Positions 9,613 to 17,460 of a DNA stretch of 64,000 nucleotides are shown piece after piece. The notes under the pieces were generated by a model that searched no databases, was not told where the DNA came from, and saw only the letters and a program-made list of their open reading frames with translations. The stretch is from an uncultured Clostridia bacterium. Its GTDB lineage: Bacteria > Bacillota > Clostridia > TANB77 > CAG-508. The stretch is from positions 124,001 through 188,000 of the forward strand of contig CANQVF010000002.1 in NCBI GenBank assembly GCA_947627185.1, read 5' to 3'. A program made the translations under genes and the position numbers. The first letter of the stretch is position 1; each line of letters starts with the position of its first letter.

Positions 9613-10677
9613 ATGAACAAATATTTAGAAACTTTAAATAACGAAGTGCGAGATTATTTCAAAATATTATCACCAGAATTTCCAGAATGGTTGATAGATT
9701 ATATTGATACACCAGAAATGCATAGACTTGATGGTATAAGTATGCTTTGTAGTACTGATTATCAAAAAATGTATAGTTATAAATCCTTTAATTCTGTTTT
9801 TCAACATAGTATTGGAGTTGCATTAATTATTTGGCATTTTACTAATGACAAAGAGCAAACCTTGGCTGGTCTATTTCATGATATAGCATCTCCAACTTTT
9901 AAACATTGTATAGATTTTATGAATGGAGATTCAGAGAATCAAGAATCTACAGAAGAAAGAACTGAATTAATAATAAGAAATTCAAATAAAATTATGTCCT
10001 TATTAAAAAGAGATAATATAAAAGTTGAAGAAATCTGTGACTATCATATATATCCAATTGCAGATAATGACATACCAAAATTAAGTGCAGATAGATTTGA
10101 GTATACTTTCTCAAATGGATTATTTCTTTATGATGTATGGACTTTACAAGAAATAGAACATTTTTATAATAATATAATAATTTTAAAAAATGAAGATGGT
10201 ATAGATGAACTTGGTTTTGAGGATGTCAAGATATGTGAAGAATATGTATATAAAATATTACCTATTTTTGCTAATTATCATAGCGATCAAACTGTAGCTG
10301 TTATGCAATGTATTGCTGATATTATAAAATCTATGAATGTTAAAGGATATATAAGTATAGATGATTTGTATAAATTGTCTGAAAAAGATGTTATAAATAA
10401 AATTTTACATTGTAATGATGAATATATAAGGAATATTTTTATTAAATGGCAAAACGCAACATCAGTTTATGGAAGTGATACACCAATAAAAGATAAGTAT
10501 TGTACCAGTGTTAAAGGCAAAGTAAGATATATAATTCCTTTAGCGAAATTTGATAAAAAATCATACAGAATAAACGAGATTTCACAAGTTGCAGCGAAGT
10601 ATATCGAAGAATATTTAAATATTAAACATTATAAATATAAGGGATTTGATTTTAATTTTAAACCATATGATAGATAA
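9613..10677 (+). CDS. HD-domain phosphohydrolase-like protein
   Basis: Predicted metal-dependent phosphohydrolase of the HD superfamily. His65 lies in FQHSIGVALIIWHF, the His89-Asp90 pair in LAGLFHDIASP, and His98 follows; this matches the H...HD pattern, while the distal Asp is less clear. Length 354 aa. The substrate (nucleotide or oligonucleotide) cannot be told from sequence. GGGAG lies 12 bases before the ATG. The gene is coupled to the DUF3800 gene upstream and ends at a strong hairpin at 10697. Small HD proteins are found in several antiphage modules, and this pair could be one, but that is only context. Confidence 0.85.
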   Translation: MNKYLETLNNEVRDYFKILSPEFPEWLIDYIDTPEMHRLDGISMLCSTDYQKMYSYKSFNSVFQHSIGVALIIWHFTNDKEQTLAGLFHDIASPTFKHCIDFMNGDSENQESTEERTELIIRNSNKIMSLLKRDNIKVEEICDYHIYPIADNDIPKLSADRFEYTFSNGLFLYDVWTLQEIEHFYNNIIILKNEDGIDELGFEDVKICEEYVYKILPIFANYHSDQTVAVMQCIADIIKSMNVKGYISIDDLYKLSEKDVINKILHCNDEYIRNIFIKWQNATSVYGSDTPIKDKYCTSVKGKVRYIIPLAKFDKKSYRINEISQVAAKYIEEYLNIKHYKYKGFDFNFKPYDR

Positions 10678-10696
10678 TGAAAAGTTCAAAAAAATA

Positions 10697-10722
10697 AAAG
10701 CCATTCGTTTGAATGGCTTTTA
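10697..10722 (+). terminator. Terminator after the HD gene
   Basis: AAAAGCCATTC (10697-10707) and GAATGGCTTTT (10712-10722) form an 11-bp perfect stem with a 4-base loop, 20 bases after the HD gene stop. The T-run is short (4). Confidence 0.8.
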
Positions 10723-10870
10723 CTGACACTTAGCATCAGTTCGGGTCAGGTCCTAATCTAATAAATTATTTCAGACCTAGTAGAATATCTATCTACATTA
10801 TATAGTATTCCTTAATTTATTTAATTATACACTAAAAATTAGAAAAAGTATAGTATTTTTTGAAAATTTC

Positions 10871-10899
10871 TTGAAAAATTCATATTCTTTCGATATAAT
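10871..10899 (+). promoter_or_regulatory. Sigma-A-type promoter for a small RNA candidate
   Basis: TTGAAA (10871-10876), 17-base spacer, TATAAT (10894-10899). No open frame begins within a normal distance, so it likely drives the RNA at about 10906. Confidence 0.6.
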
Positions 10900-10905
10900 A
10901 AATTT

Positions 10906-10994
10906 ATCAGTTGATTAATCGAATTATTTTTTTGAGCTAAAAGTGGGAGGAAAATTTTTCGCAAATAACCTCCTTAATCGCTCCAAAATAATAT
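10906..10994 (+). ncRNA. Hairpin RNA candidate, unknown
   Basis: Predicted from the promoter ending at 10899. The outer arms ATTATTTT...GAGC (about 10923-10937) and GCTCCAAAATAAT (about 10979-10992) pair with a bulge, and an inner GGAGG (about 10946) pairs with CCTCC (about 10970). No clear terminator follows, so the transcript could read into the next promoter region. Family unknown. Confidence 0.4.
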
Positions 10995-11006
10995 ATTGTT
11001 AAACTA

Positions 11007-11035
11007 TTGATATTTCTAAACTTTTACATTATAAC
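11007..11035 (+). promoter_or_regulatory. Promoter of the pseudoknot-array RNA
   Basis: TTGATA (11007-11012), 17-base spacer, TATAAC (11030-11035), placing the start of transcription near 11042, just before the first predicted stem at 11058. Confidence 0.6.
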
Positions 11036-11139
11036 AAATTATACATTGAAAATATGTGTCGCTCTTGAGTGGTGCGACTAATAAATTATCTCAAATGAAA
11101 ATAGTGTCAAATGTTAACCGCAACCCTATTTGCGGAATA

Positions 11140-11210
11140 TAAGTGCATAGGTGAACAAATGTTATTCGGAGCCCTACCTCCGACAAATAAATGCGTAGGT
11201 GAACAAATGT
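11140..11210 (+). repeat. 48-base-period direct repeat within the small RNA
   Basis: A 23-base segment at 11140-11162 recurs at 11188-11210 with two differences. The core AGGTGAACAAATGT is identical in both. A partial third copy of the end of the unit (CAAATGTTA) lies exactly 48 bases earlier at 11108. The repeats carry the 3' arms of the predicted pseudoknots. Confidence 0.8.
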
Positions 11211-11212
11211 AT

Positions 11213-11242
11213 AAAAATCTACCTTTGAAAAGGTAGATTTTT
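11213..11242 (+). terminator. Terminator of the pseudoknot-array RNA
   Basis: AAAAATCTACCTT (11213-11225) pairs with AAGGTAGATTTTT (11230-11242), a 13-bp stem ending in a T-run, directly after the last repeat unit. Confidence 0.85.
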
Positions 11243-11567
11243 GGTTTGTGTAACAAACTCACTGTAAAACAGGGACCTAAAGCTTCTAGCTATGAGTAGA
11301 AAAATCCTCCATTTTGATATAATAATTAAGGTTCGTCAACCGTAAATAAAAATCAAAAAGGAGAATTTGGTCAGAAGATTTTTACTAAATACTATACAAA
11401 TATTGATTTATGAAATTTAATTTGATAAAATTTTATTGATATTAAAAAGTAATTTTCATTATAATAAAAGTATGAAAATTTAACTTTTTAGTATCAAACA
11501 GTTAGAATTACAAATTGTAAAGGTATTAACATTTAAAAATAAAAGGAAAAAGAAAGGAAGGGAGAAA

Positions 11568-12395
11568 ATGGTAAAAACAATGAGAAAACATCCAATATTG
11601 GTAGCAATAATTGGGTTAATAATAGGAGTAGCTTCAATAGTATATATACCAATTGACAAAGATGGTCCATTATCAATGGCACTATTACGAATAGTGTTAT
11701 CTGCTATTATGATTGGAATTATGATTTTAATGGGAGCAAGAAAGTCATTATCAAACGTGAAGGAAGGATTTTCATATACATTACGCAAAAATAGGTATCT
11801 TTTAATTTTAGCTTTGATTTTAGGAATGTTAGTATTTATTCCAGGAGTGCTTAATTTCGGATTTTCAAAAGATTTATTGATAAAAGAATTATCTTATTTT
11901 ATGTTATGTATCACAATAGGGTTATTTGAAGAAAGCCTATTTAGAGGTATAGTATTTCAAGGAATTTTACGAAAAACAGGAAATACGCATAAAGGTATTT
12001 GGGAAGCTATAATAGTATCTTCTATTATATTTGGAGCAGTTCATGTTTATACATATATAGTAGGCGGAAGCCATGATTTAACAGGCATTATTGAATCAAT
12101 AGGAAAAACTCTCCAAACAGGTGTAATAGGTGTACTTTTGGCAGCCGTATATTTGAAGACAAAAAATTTATGGGCTATTGCCTTAGTTCATACTTTAAAT
12201 GATTTTTTCTTAATGCAGGCTATAATGTTTACAAACAATACTTTAGGAAATTACGTAACAAGTGGATCAGATGGTATAAGAACTATCATTATATATGTTG
12301 TGCAAGTTTTATTATATGTTCCAGCATTAGTTAAAGCTATAAAAATCATAAAAGAAGTGAAAGTGCCAGAATACGGAGTGTTTGAAGAAGAATAA
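11568..12395 (+). CDS. CPBP-family intramembrane metalloprotease (Abi/CAAX-like)
   Basis: Integral membrane protein of 275 aa with about eight hydrophobic segments. The family motif EESLFRG is at residues 121-127 (EExxxR), followed by the conserved His motifs FGAVHV (about 162) and LVHTLNDFF (about 208) that complete the active site of the CPBP/Rce1 fold. Relatives process prenylated or bacteriocin-related peptides or give self-immunity; the substrate here is unknown. The ATG at 11568 has a GGGAG site. A broken AIM24-family gene follows 20 bases downstream, so the two were likely one operon. Confidence 0.9.
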   Translation: MVKTMRKHPILVAIIGLIIGVASIVYIPIDKDGPLSMALLRIVLSAIMIGIMILMGARKSLSNVKEGFSYTLRKNRYLLILALILGMLVFIPGVLNFGFSKDLLIKELSYFMLCITIGLFEESLFRGIVFQGILRKTGNTHKGIWEAIIVSSIIFGAVHVYTYIVGGSHDLTGIIESIGKTLQTGVIGVLLAAVYLKTKNLWAIALVHTLNDFFLMQAIMFTNNTLGNYVTSGSDGIRTIIIYVVQVLLYVPALVKAIKIIKEVKVPEYGVFEEE

Positions 12396-12415
12396 AAAAA
12401 GGAGTGTTATTAAAA

Positions 12416-13099
12416 ATGAAATATGAAATTATAGGAAAAACTGTACCAACAGTTGAAGTAACATTAAATAAGGGAGAAGGTTTATATACTCAAAGTGGAG
12501 GAATGACTTGGCAAACAGAAGGAATTAGCATGTCAACAAATGCACGTGGTGGAGTAATGAAAAGTTTAGGAAGAATGTTTACAGGAGAGTAAATTTTCAT
12601 GAGTTCATATACAGCAGATGTTGATAATGCAAAAGTAGCATTTGCAGCAACAGTTCCAGGAGATATTATGCCGATTAATCTTTCAGAATTATCAGAAGGA
12701 ATGATATTACAAAAAAGAGCATTTTTATGTGCCGAAGAAAATGTTAATTTAAAAATAGAATTTACAAAGAAATTTTCAGCAGGACTATTTGGAGGAGAAG
12801 GATTTATTTTACAAAGAGCATCAGGAAATGGAATGTTGTTTATAGAAGTAGATGGAGATCCAGTTATTAAAGAATTAGCAGAAGGAGAAGTATTAAAAGT
12901 AGATACTGGCAATGTAGTAGCATTTGAGCCAACTGTAAAATATGAAATTGAAACAGTGAAAGGAATGAAGAATATCTTTCTAGGTGGAGAAGGTTTATTC
13001 TTAACTAGATTAACAGGACCTGGTAAAGTAATTATTCAATCACAAAACTTTAGTGATTTTGCAAGTAGAGTCGCATCACTTATACCAAGAAATAATTAA
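12416..13099 (+). pseudogene. AIM24/TIGR00266-family gene interrupted by an in-frame TAA
   Basis: Two open frames (to 12592, and 12599-13099) are in the same reading frame and together make one AIM24-family beta-helix protein of about 227 residues. The first part ends GGVMKSLGRMFTGE, then TAA at 12590-12592, then IFMSSYTAD. Family members read through this point with a serine (GES-[IL]FM), so TCA to TAA is the likely change. The true start is ATG 12416 after GGAG, not the GTG at 12404. Either this is a genuine nonsense mutation or a base-calling error; the downstream part could restart at ATG 12599. Family function is not well defined. Confidence 0.85.
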
Positions 13100-13238
13100 A
13101 ATGTATGAAAGAGTTACTAGAAATAGTAACTCTTATTTAAAATTATATTAAAAAAACCATATATGTGTTCTAGGTTAAAAGAATCATTAGATTATGCAAG
13201 ATAACATAAAGATAATAATTTGTAGAAATGAGGTAAAT

Positions 13239-13745
13239 ATGAATAAAAAAATATTTTTTTTAGTTTTTGCTTTAATAATTGTTATAGTCGTTGTTATATT
13301 AACTAAAAAAGAGAATACTGCTTTTATAGAGAATAATGAATTTTTATATGATAAAGCAATTGATTATATTGTAAAACAAATTAAATTAGAAAGTCATGAT
13401 AAAGATAAAGAAGATTATCAAGTTTTTACAGATTATGAAGGATTTGGAATTGAAGAAAAAGATAATAAAAAAGTAGCTTATATGTGGATATTACAAGAAT
13501 CATATTATATCGAAAATAATGAATTACAAATTAGCGAAGGTTCTTCTATGGCATATAAATTTATTTTTGAAAATAATGAAGTTATAGATTATGAAATACC
13601 TGAAGATGGAAGTTATTATACTTCTTCAATAAAAAATATGTTTCCAGATAGTATTGAAAATAAAATAATGTCTTTTGAAATGGATAATACAAAATTGAAA
13701 GAAAAAGTAAAAAAGCATTATTCATATATAGAATTACCAAATTAA
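13239..13745 (+). CDS. Membrane-anchored small protein, unknown
   Basis: A 168-aa protein starting at ATG 13239 with a GAGG site 5 bases upstream; an in-frame ATG at 13194 lacks one. One N-terminal hydrophobic helix (residues 4-21, IFFLVFALIIVIVVVIL) acts as signal anchor. The rest is a soluble, acidic domain with many Glu, Asp and Tyr residues, presumably outside the membrane. No lipobox cysteine is present. I do not recognise the domain. It stands alone, with its own leader, between the AIM24 relic and another membrane protein. Confidence 0.7.
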   Translation: MNKKIFFLVFALIIVIVVVILTKKENTAFIENNEFLYDKAIDYIVKQIKLESHDKDKEDYQVFTDYEGFGIEEKDNKKVAYMWILQESYYIENNELQISEGSSMAYKFIFENNEVIDYEIPEDGSYYTSSIKNMFPDSIENKIMSFEMDNTKLKEKVKKHYSYIELPN

Positions 13746-13962
13746 TTTATGTGATAATGAAAATAAATATTACATTTTTTTCAAAATTTGATTACATTTA
13801 AAATATTTTATAGATATGCGGTATATCTTATAATATAATAAAATTGTATTAGAATTACTTATAAATATTTAAAATTAATCAATAATACATTAGTTAAAAA
13901 ATAAAGAATGTAAAAAATAAAATTCAATAATGAAATATAATATAAATTAAGGAGAAAAATAA

Positions 13963-14700
13963 ATGTTTAGAAATAGAGGGAGCACACCAAATATTAATAT
14001 TCCAAATAATTCAGATGGATCTAAAAATAGTGGATATAGTGCACCACATTATTCAAATTATTGGAATTATAGATTTTTTATTATATATTATGATAAAACT
14101 TTTTTAGCAATAGAACTTATAGTTAATTTAATCATTTTTTTAACAGCTTTTCTACTATATTTATTTATGTATAAGCCTTCTATTCAAGATCCATTAGTTA
14201 ATATAAAAAATAATTTTTTAAATGCACAACTAATTTCAATAGGTATAACGATTGTAATTACTATTTTAGCAACAATTTTATCTAAAAATAGAGAAAGCTT
14301 AATAAAAAATTTAATTATAATATCTATTTTATCTATATTAGTAATTTTGGCTTTTTTAGGATATAAAGCTAATATGGATAATAAATATAATGAAATAGCA
14401 TTTGAAAAGTTTTACGAAGAATATGAAGCTAAAAACAATACTAATAAAAGTAATCAAAAAATGAGTTTGGGAATAACAGGAATAAAAATATTAGATAGAA
14501 AACAAGCTTATATATCTGAAAGTGAAAATTCATATAGACAATTTTCTATAAAATCTATGTTGTTTATAGGTATTTATGCATTGATAGTTGTTACAATATT
14601 TTATTTAACTTATAGATTATTTGCAATAGAGAAGAAAAGAAAAAGATTAGAAAAAGATGATATAGTTGTATATGATGAGGAACAAAATATTAAAATTTAA
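13963..14700 (+). CDS. Four-helix membrane protein, unknown
   Basis: A 245-aa protein with an Asn/Ser-rich soluble N-terminus (about 45 residues) and four predicted transmembrane helices. Two pairs of helices (about 47-67 and 85-105; about 113-133 and 198-218) are separated by a charged loop of about 60 residues, and the C-terminus is Lys/Glu-rich. AAGGAG precedes the ATG. No family recognised. It converges on a minus-strand membrane gene and shares a bidirectional terminator with it. Confidence 0.7.
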   Translation: MFRNRGSTPNINIPNNSDGSKNSGYSAPHYSNYWNYRFFIIYYDKTFLAIELIVNLIIFLTAFLLYLFMYKPSIQDPLVNIKNNFLNAQLISIGITIVITILATILSKNRESLIKNLIIISILSILVILAFLGYKANMDNKYNEIAFEKFYEEYEAKNNTNKSNQKMSLGITGIKILDRKQAYISESENSYRQFSIKSMLFIGIYALIVVTIFYLTYRLFAIEKKRKRLEKDDIVVYDEEQNIKI

Positions 14701-14705
14701 TAAAA

Positions 14706-14738
14706 AAAGATTTGAATATTTTTATTCAAATCTTTTTT
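14706..14738. terminator. Bidirectional terminator
   Basis: AAAGATTTGAATA (14706-14718) pairs with TATTCAAATCTTT (14723-14735), with A and T runs on either side, between convergent genes. Confidence 0.85.
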
Positions 14739-14756
14739 ATATTAGAACAGAAAATA

Positions 14757-15263
14757 TTATAATTCATCATAAAATGTATCAGTATAATTAACATTCTTTT
14801 CTGTGCCATCTGCTTTATTAAGACTTTTATAAATAATAAATAATAAAATTATATTTGCAACTAATGTAACATCAAATAGATAAGGTTCTATAAAATAAAA
14901 ATATTGTGCAAAACTAGTGTAATAATAAAAAACTTCCATTAATACTTCTTTTATATTAATTAACAAGTTTATAAAATCATAAATAATGAGCCATCCAATA
15001 GGAATCATAGCTAAAATAACATATTTTTTAGATAATTCGAAATTTTTTGAATTTATTTTGTTTGAAGCTAAAATTATAAGTACAAAAGAAATTAATTCAA
15101 AAATAAATCCAAAATCAAATGAATTATATCTAATAATTCCATAAATATAAGTTAATAAACTAAAAATTGAAATGTAAATACAAAATTTTGATAAATTACT
15201 AGCTTTTTCTAAATATACTTTTTCGATATGTTTTTTATTTTTTATTTGTTCATCATTTTCCAT
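14757..15263 (-). CDS. Small multi-pass membrane protein, unknown
   Basis: A 168-aa protein with about four hydrophobic helices (around residues 27-45, 52-67, 80-100 and 128-148) and a Lys/Glu-rich N-terminus. It has an AAGGA site before the ATG on the minus strand. No motif or family recognised. It lies 27 bases downstream of the cation exporter gene on the same strand, so the two are probably co-transcribed. Whether it works with the exporter is unknown. Confidence 0.65.
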   Translation of the reverse strand: MENDEQIKNKKHIEKVYLEKASNLSKFCIYISIFSLLTYIYGIIRYNSFDFGFIFELISFVLIILASNKINSKNFELSKKYVILAMIPIGWLIIYDFINLLINIKEVLMEVFYYYTSFAQYFYFIEPYLFDVTLVANIILLFIIYKSLNKADGTEKNVNYTDTFYDEL

Positions 15264-15290
15264 AAATTATTATTCCTTTTTATTTTAAAA

Positions 15291-16151
15291 TTAAATTTTG
15301 TCTGTTATAAAAATTGTAACATATTTTATATTTAAAGATCTATGCTGTAAAATACGTTTTTTTACAGATTTTTCTATTTGAGTTGCTTCTTTTAAAGTTA
15401 AATTAGGATTTAAAACAAGAGTTAATTGTAATTTATAATATGCTCCATATTTTATTAAAGTTATTTTCAAATTATCTATATTTGAATCTTTTAATACAAC
15501 TTGTTTTATATTTTCAATTAATTCTTTATCTTCTTCAATTTCTCCAATAACAGATAAAGAATTTGCTATTATAATATTAAAAGCAGTTTTTAAAACAATA
15601 ATTCCAATTAAAACTGAACCTAAAATATCTGAATATTTCAAAATAGGAATTTGTTTTGAAAATTGTAAAAGAATAGTTATAATCATTACACCAATTGTAG
15701 AATATAAATCTGCTGAGGATTCTTTAACAGATGTGATTAATAATTGACTATGAGTTTTTTTACCAACATTATGCATTACTAAAATAGCAATAAGTTTTAA
15801 AATAAAAACAAGTAATAATAATCCTAAAACAGAAACTGGAGGAATAATAGCATCTTTTCCAAAAGCATTTACAATTATAAATATAGCAAGTGAAAGTAGT
15901 ATTATTCCAACAAATAAGTTTGTTAAATATTCAACTTTTCCGAATCCAAATGGATGACTTTTAGTTGGTTTCTTTTTTGTTATTTTGGCTGTTCCAATAC
16001 AAACTATATCTGTGAAAAAATCACTAAATGTATGCATTCCATCAGCAAACAAAGAACTAAGTCCAAAAAAAACACCACCAATTAATTTTATAATTGAAAT
16101 TATTAGATTGTTTATCATACTGTAAGTTAATACTTTAGATTCTTCTTTCAT
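15291..16151 (-). CDS. Cation diffusion facilitator (CDF) metal exporter
   Basis: Zinc/iron/manganese-type cation-proton antiporter of the CDF family, 286 aa. The signature SSLFADGMHTFSDFFTD (residues 32-48) carries His40 and Asp44 of the transport site in the second helix, and a matching SSADLYST motif sits in the fifth helix. The short HPFGFGK segment (about 65-71) is also typical, and a C-terminal cytoplasmic domain (about 200-286) follows. The metal cannot be named: the first-helix N/D position is not diagnostic here. AGGAG precedes the ATG. It is divergent from tsaE. Confidence 0.9.
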   Translation of the reverse strand: MKEESKVLTYSMINNLIISIIKLIGGVFFGLSSLFADGMHTFSDFFTDIVCIGTAKITKKKPTKSHPFGFGKVEYLTNLFVGIILLSLAIFIIVNAFGKDAIIPPVSVLGLLLLVFILKLIAILVMHNVGKKTHSQLLITSVKESSADLYSTIGVMIITILLQFSKQIPILKYSDILGSVLIGIIVLKTAFNIIIANSLSVIGEIEEDKELIENIKQVVLKDSNIDNLKITLIKYGAYYKLQLTLVLNPNLTLKEATQIEKSVKKRILQHRSLNIKYVTIFITDKI

Positions 16152-16227
16152 AATTTTTCTCCTTTATTAGTAAGTATTATTTTTCTACAAAAAATTTAAA
16201 TTATGAGTTTATTATAACGTTTATTTA

Positions 16228-16256
16228 TTGATGTTTCAATAAAGTTATGTTAAAAT
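16228..16256 (+). promoter_or_regulatory. Promoter of tsaE
   Basis: TTGATG (16228-16233), 17-base spacer, TAAAAT (16251-16256), 38 bases before the tsaE ATG. Confidence 0.55.
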
Positions 16257-16293
16257 ATTAAAATAAAATTATTTTTTATAAAGGAAAAGGAAA

Positions 16294-16734
16294 ATGGAAG
16301 TAGTTTCAAATTCAGAAAAGGAAACAATTGATTTTGGAAAAAAAGTTGCTAAGAATTTAAAAAAAGGAAATATTGTAATTCTTTCTGGAGATTTAGGATC
16401 TGGTAAAACTAAGTTTACTGAAGGAATATTAACTTATTTTGGATTACAAAATGAAATTTCTAGTCCAACTTTTACTATAGTAAATGAATATAATGCTAAA
16501 GATGTTAATATATATCATTTTGATGTTTACAGATTGAGTGATGTAGATGAGTTTGAAGCAATTGGTGGAGAAGAATATTTTGAAAAAGGAATTTGTATAA
16601 TAGAGTGGGGAGAATTGATTGAAGAAATATTACCTAAAAATTATATAAAAATCACATTTTCTAGAAATTTAGAAAATGAAAATAAAAGAAATATTAAAAT
16701 AGATTGTTTTGGAGATAGTACTTTAAAGTTATAG
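16294..16734 (+). CDS. tsaE: tRNA t6A biosynthesis ATPase TsaE
   Basis: ATPase of the TsaBDE complex that makes threonylcarbamoyladenosine at position 37 of ANN-decoding tRNAs. The P-loop SGDLGSGKT is at about residues 31-39, followed by SSPTFTIVNEY (switch region) and FDVYRLSD, then the C-terminal IIEWGE motif. Length 146 aa is normal for the family. It is separated from tsaB by a gene on the opposite strand, although tsaE-tsaB-rimI is usually contiguous in Firmicutes, suggesting the minus-strand gene was inserted. Confidence 0.95.
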   Translation: MEVVSNSEKETIDFGKKVAKNLKKGNIVILSGDLGSGKTKFTEGILTYFGLQNEISSPTFTIVNEYNAKDVNIYHFDVYRLSDVDEFEAIGGEEYFEKGICIIEWGELIEEILPKNYIKITFSRNLENENKRNIKIDCFGDSTLKL

Positions 16735-16735
16735 A

Positions 16736-16768
16736 AAAACAGGGGCTTATTGCTAAGTCCCTGTTTTT
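16736..16768. terminator. Bidirectional terminator
   Basis: AAAAACAGGG followed by GCTTA (from 16736) pairs with TAAGTCCCTGTTTTTT. It serves tsaE on the + strand and the convergent gene on the minus strand. Confidence 0.85.
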
Positions 16769-17310
16769 TCCTGATATAACACAGTGAGGTCAAACTGAAT
16801 GCTTGACTTAATTAAGAAATGAAACTTTTCTGTATCGTAATGATACCCAACGTAAAACAGATCAGAATATTGTTCTATATCAAAATTTGCACGAATTAAT
16901 GTGAAACGATATATCCGGTTGTTGTGTAAATTAAGATAAGAACGATTTTTGCTGGTAATAATTGATGATTGAGAGTGTCCAAGAAAGTGAGCCAAATCAT
17001 AAGGATCACTTGAAGTTTTAAAAATTACACTGATGTCTTGCGGAACTGGAAGCCAAAATGATTGCCCAATATGAAATTTACTGTAAATCTCCATGAATCC
17101 ATAAATTCCATTAATGTTAAACTTTTTAGTCAAAAACTCATCCAAAATGTTCTTCTTAACAGAAACATGTTCATTATTAGAAGAAACAGCAATCTTGTGA
17201 AGTTGACTTACGGTTTCACATTTGGGTAAACTACGATGTTCCCGTTCATTTTCTTCAAAAGGGTTTTCTAGGCTATTAAAAACATAGAAAACATTATTAT
17301 CTTCATCCAT
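16753..17310 (-). CDS. Inserted orphan gene between tsaE and tsaB, unknown
   Basis: A 185-aa soluble protein with no recognised domain. It is rich in aromatic and His residues (FWLPVPQD, YFLHN-like stretches) and may be an alpha/beta fold; there is no signal peptide. I start at ATG 17310 because AAGGAGGT lies about 6 bases upstream; an ATG two codons earlier is too close to that site. G+C (about 32-36%) is somewhat above the neighbours. The gene has its own ribosome site and terminator and breaks the usual tsaE-tsaB order, so it looks acquired. It resembles three other isolated minus-strand genes in this window in layout only. Confidence 0.75.
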   Translation of the reverse strand: MDEDNNVFYVFNSLENPFEENEREHRSLPKCETVSQLHKIAVSSNNEHVSVKKNILDEFLTKKFNINGIYGFMEIYSKFHIGQSFWLPVPQDISVIFKTSSDPYDLAHFLGHSQSSIITSKNRSYLNLHNNRIYRFTLIRANFDIEQYSDLFYVGYHYDTEKFHFLIKSSIQFDLTVLYQEKTGT

Positions 17311-17460
17311 ATGCATACCTCCTTTTAGTTTATAGTTCGAATGAAGAATGTGCAAAATAACGAGTTACATAAATATATTAACATAAAATTGAAATAAAAT
17401 CAAATTTAGTTTACAAATATAGTAAAATGTTATAAAATATTACAGTAATGGAGGCTTATA

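Larger units (their letters stand above)
11042..11245 (+). ncRNA. Small RNA made of three tandem hairpin-pseudoknots, unknown family
   Basis: About 200 nt bounded by its own promoter and terminator. Unit A: GTCGC (11058-11062) pairs with GCGAC (11074-11078), and loop TTGAG (11065-11069) can pair with CTCAA (11090-11094). Unit B: CCGCAA (11118-11123) pairs with TTGCGG (11130-11135), and loop CCTAT (11125-11129) with ATAGG (11147-11151). Unit C: TCGGAG (11166-11171) pairs with CTCCGA (11178-11183), and loop CCTAC (11173-11177) with GTAGG (11195-11199). B and C keep the fold with different stem sequences and a compensatory change in the pseudoknot. The layout resembles type III toxin-antitoxin RNAs (ToxI-like), but no ToxN-like gene follows. 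Confidence 0.65.
10678..11567. other. 890-base gap holding two RNA candidates
   Basis: No large gene. In order it holds a terminator (10697-10722), a promoter and hairpin RNA (10871-10994), a second promoter with a pseudoknot-array RNA and terminator (11007-11242), and a hairpin GTTTGT/ACAAAC at about 11244. A TATAAT-like box lies at 11318, and a possible 17-codon leader ORF (TTG 11367 to TAA 11420) follows a good AAGGAG site. The stretch 11421-11560 shows nothing else that I can interpret. Confidence 0.6.

Noticed and set aside
11042..11245. Known riboswitch (preQ1, fluoride, ZTP, guanidine, c-di-GMP)
   Set aside because: None of the consensus cores I know fits, and no regulated gene starts right after its terminator.
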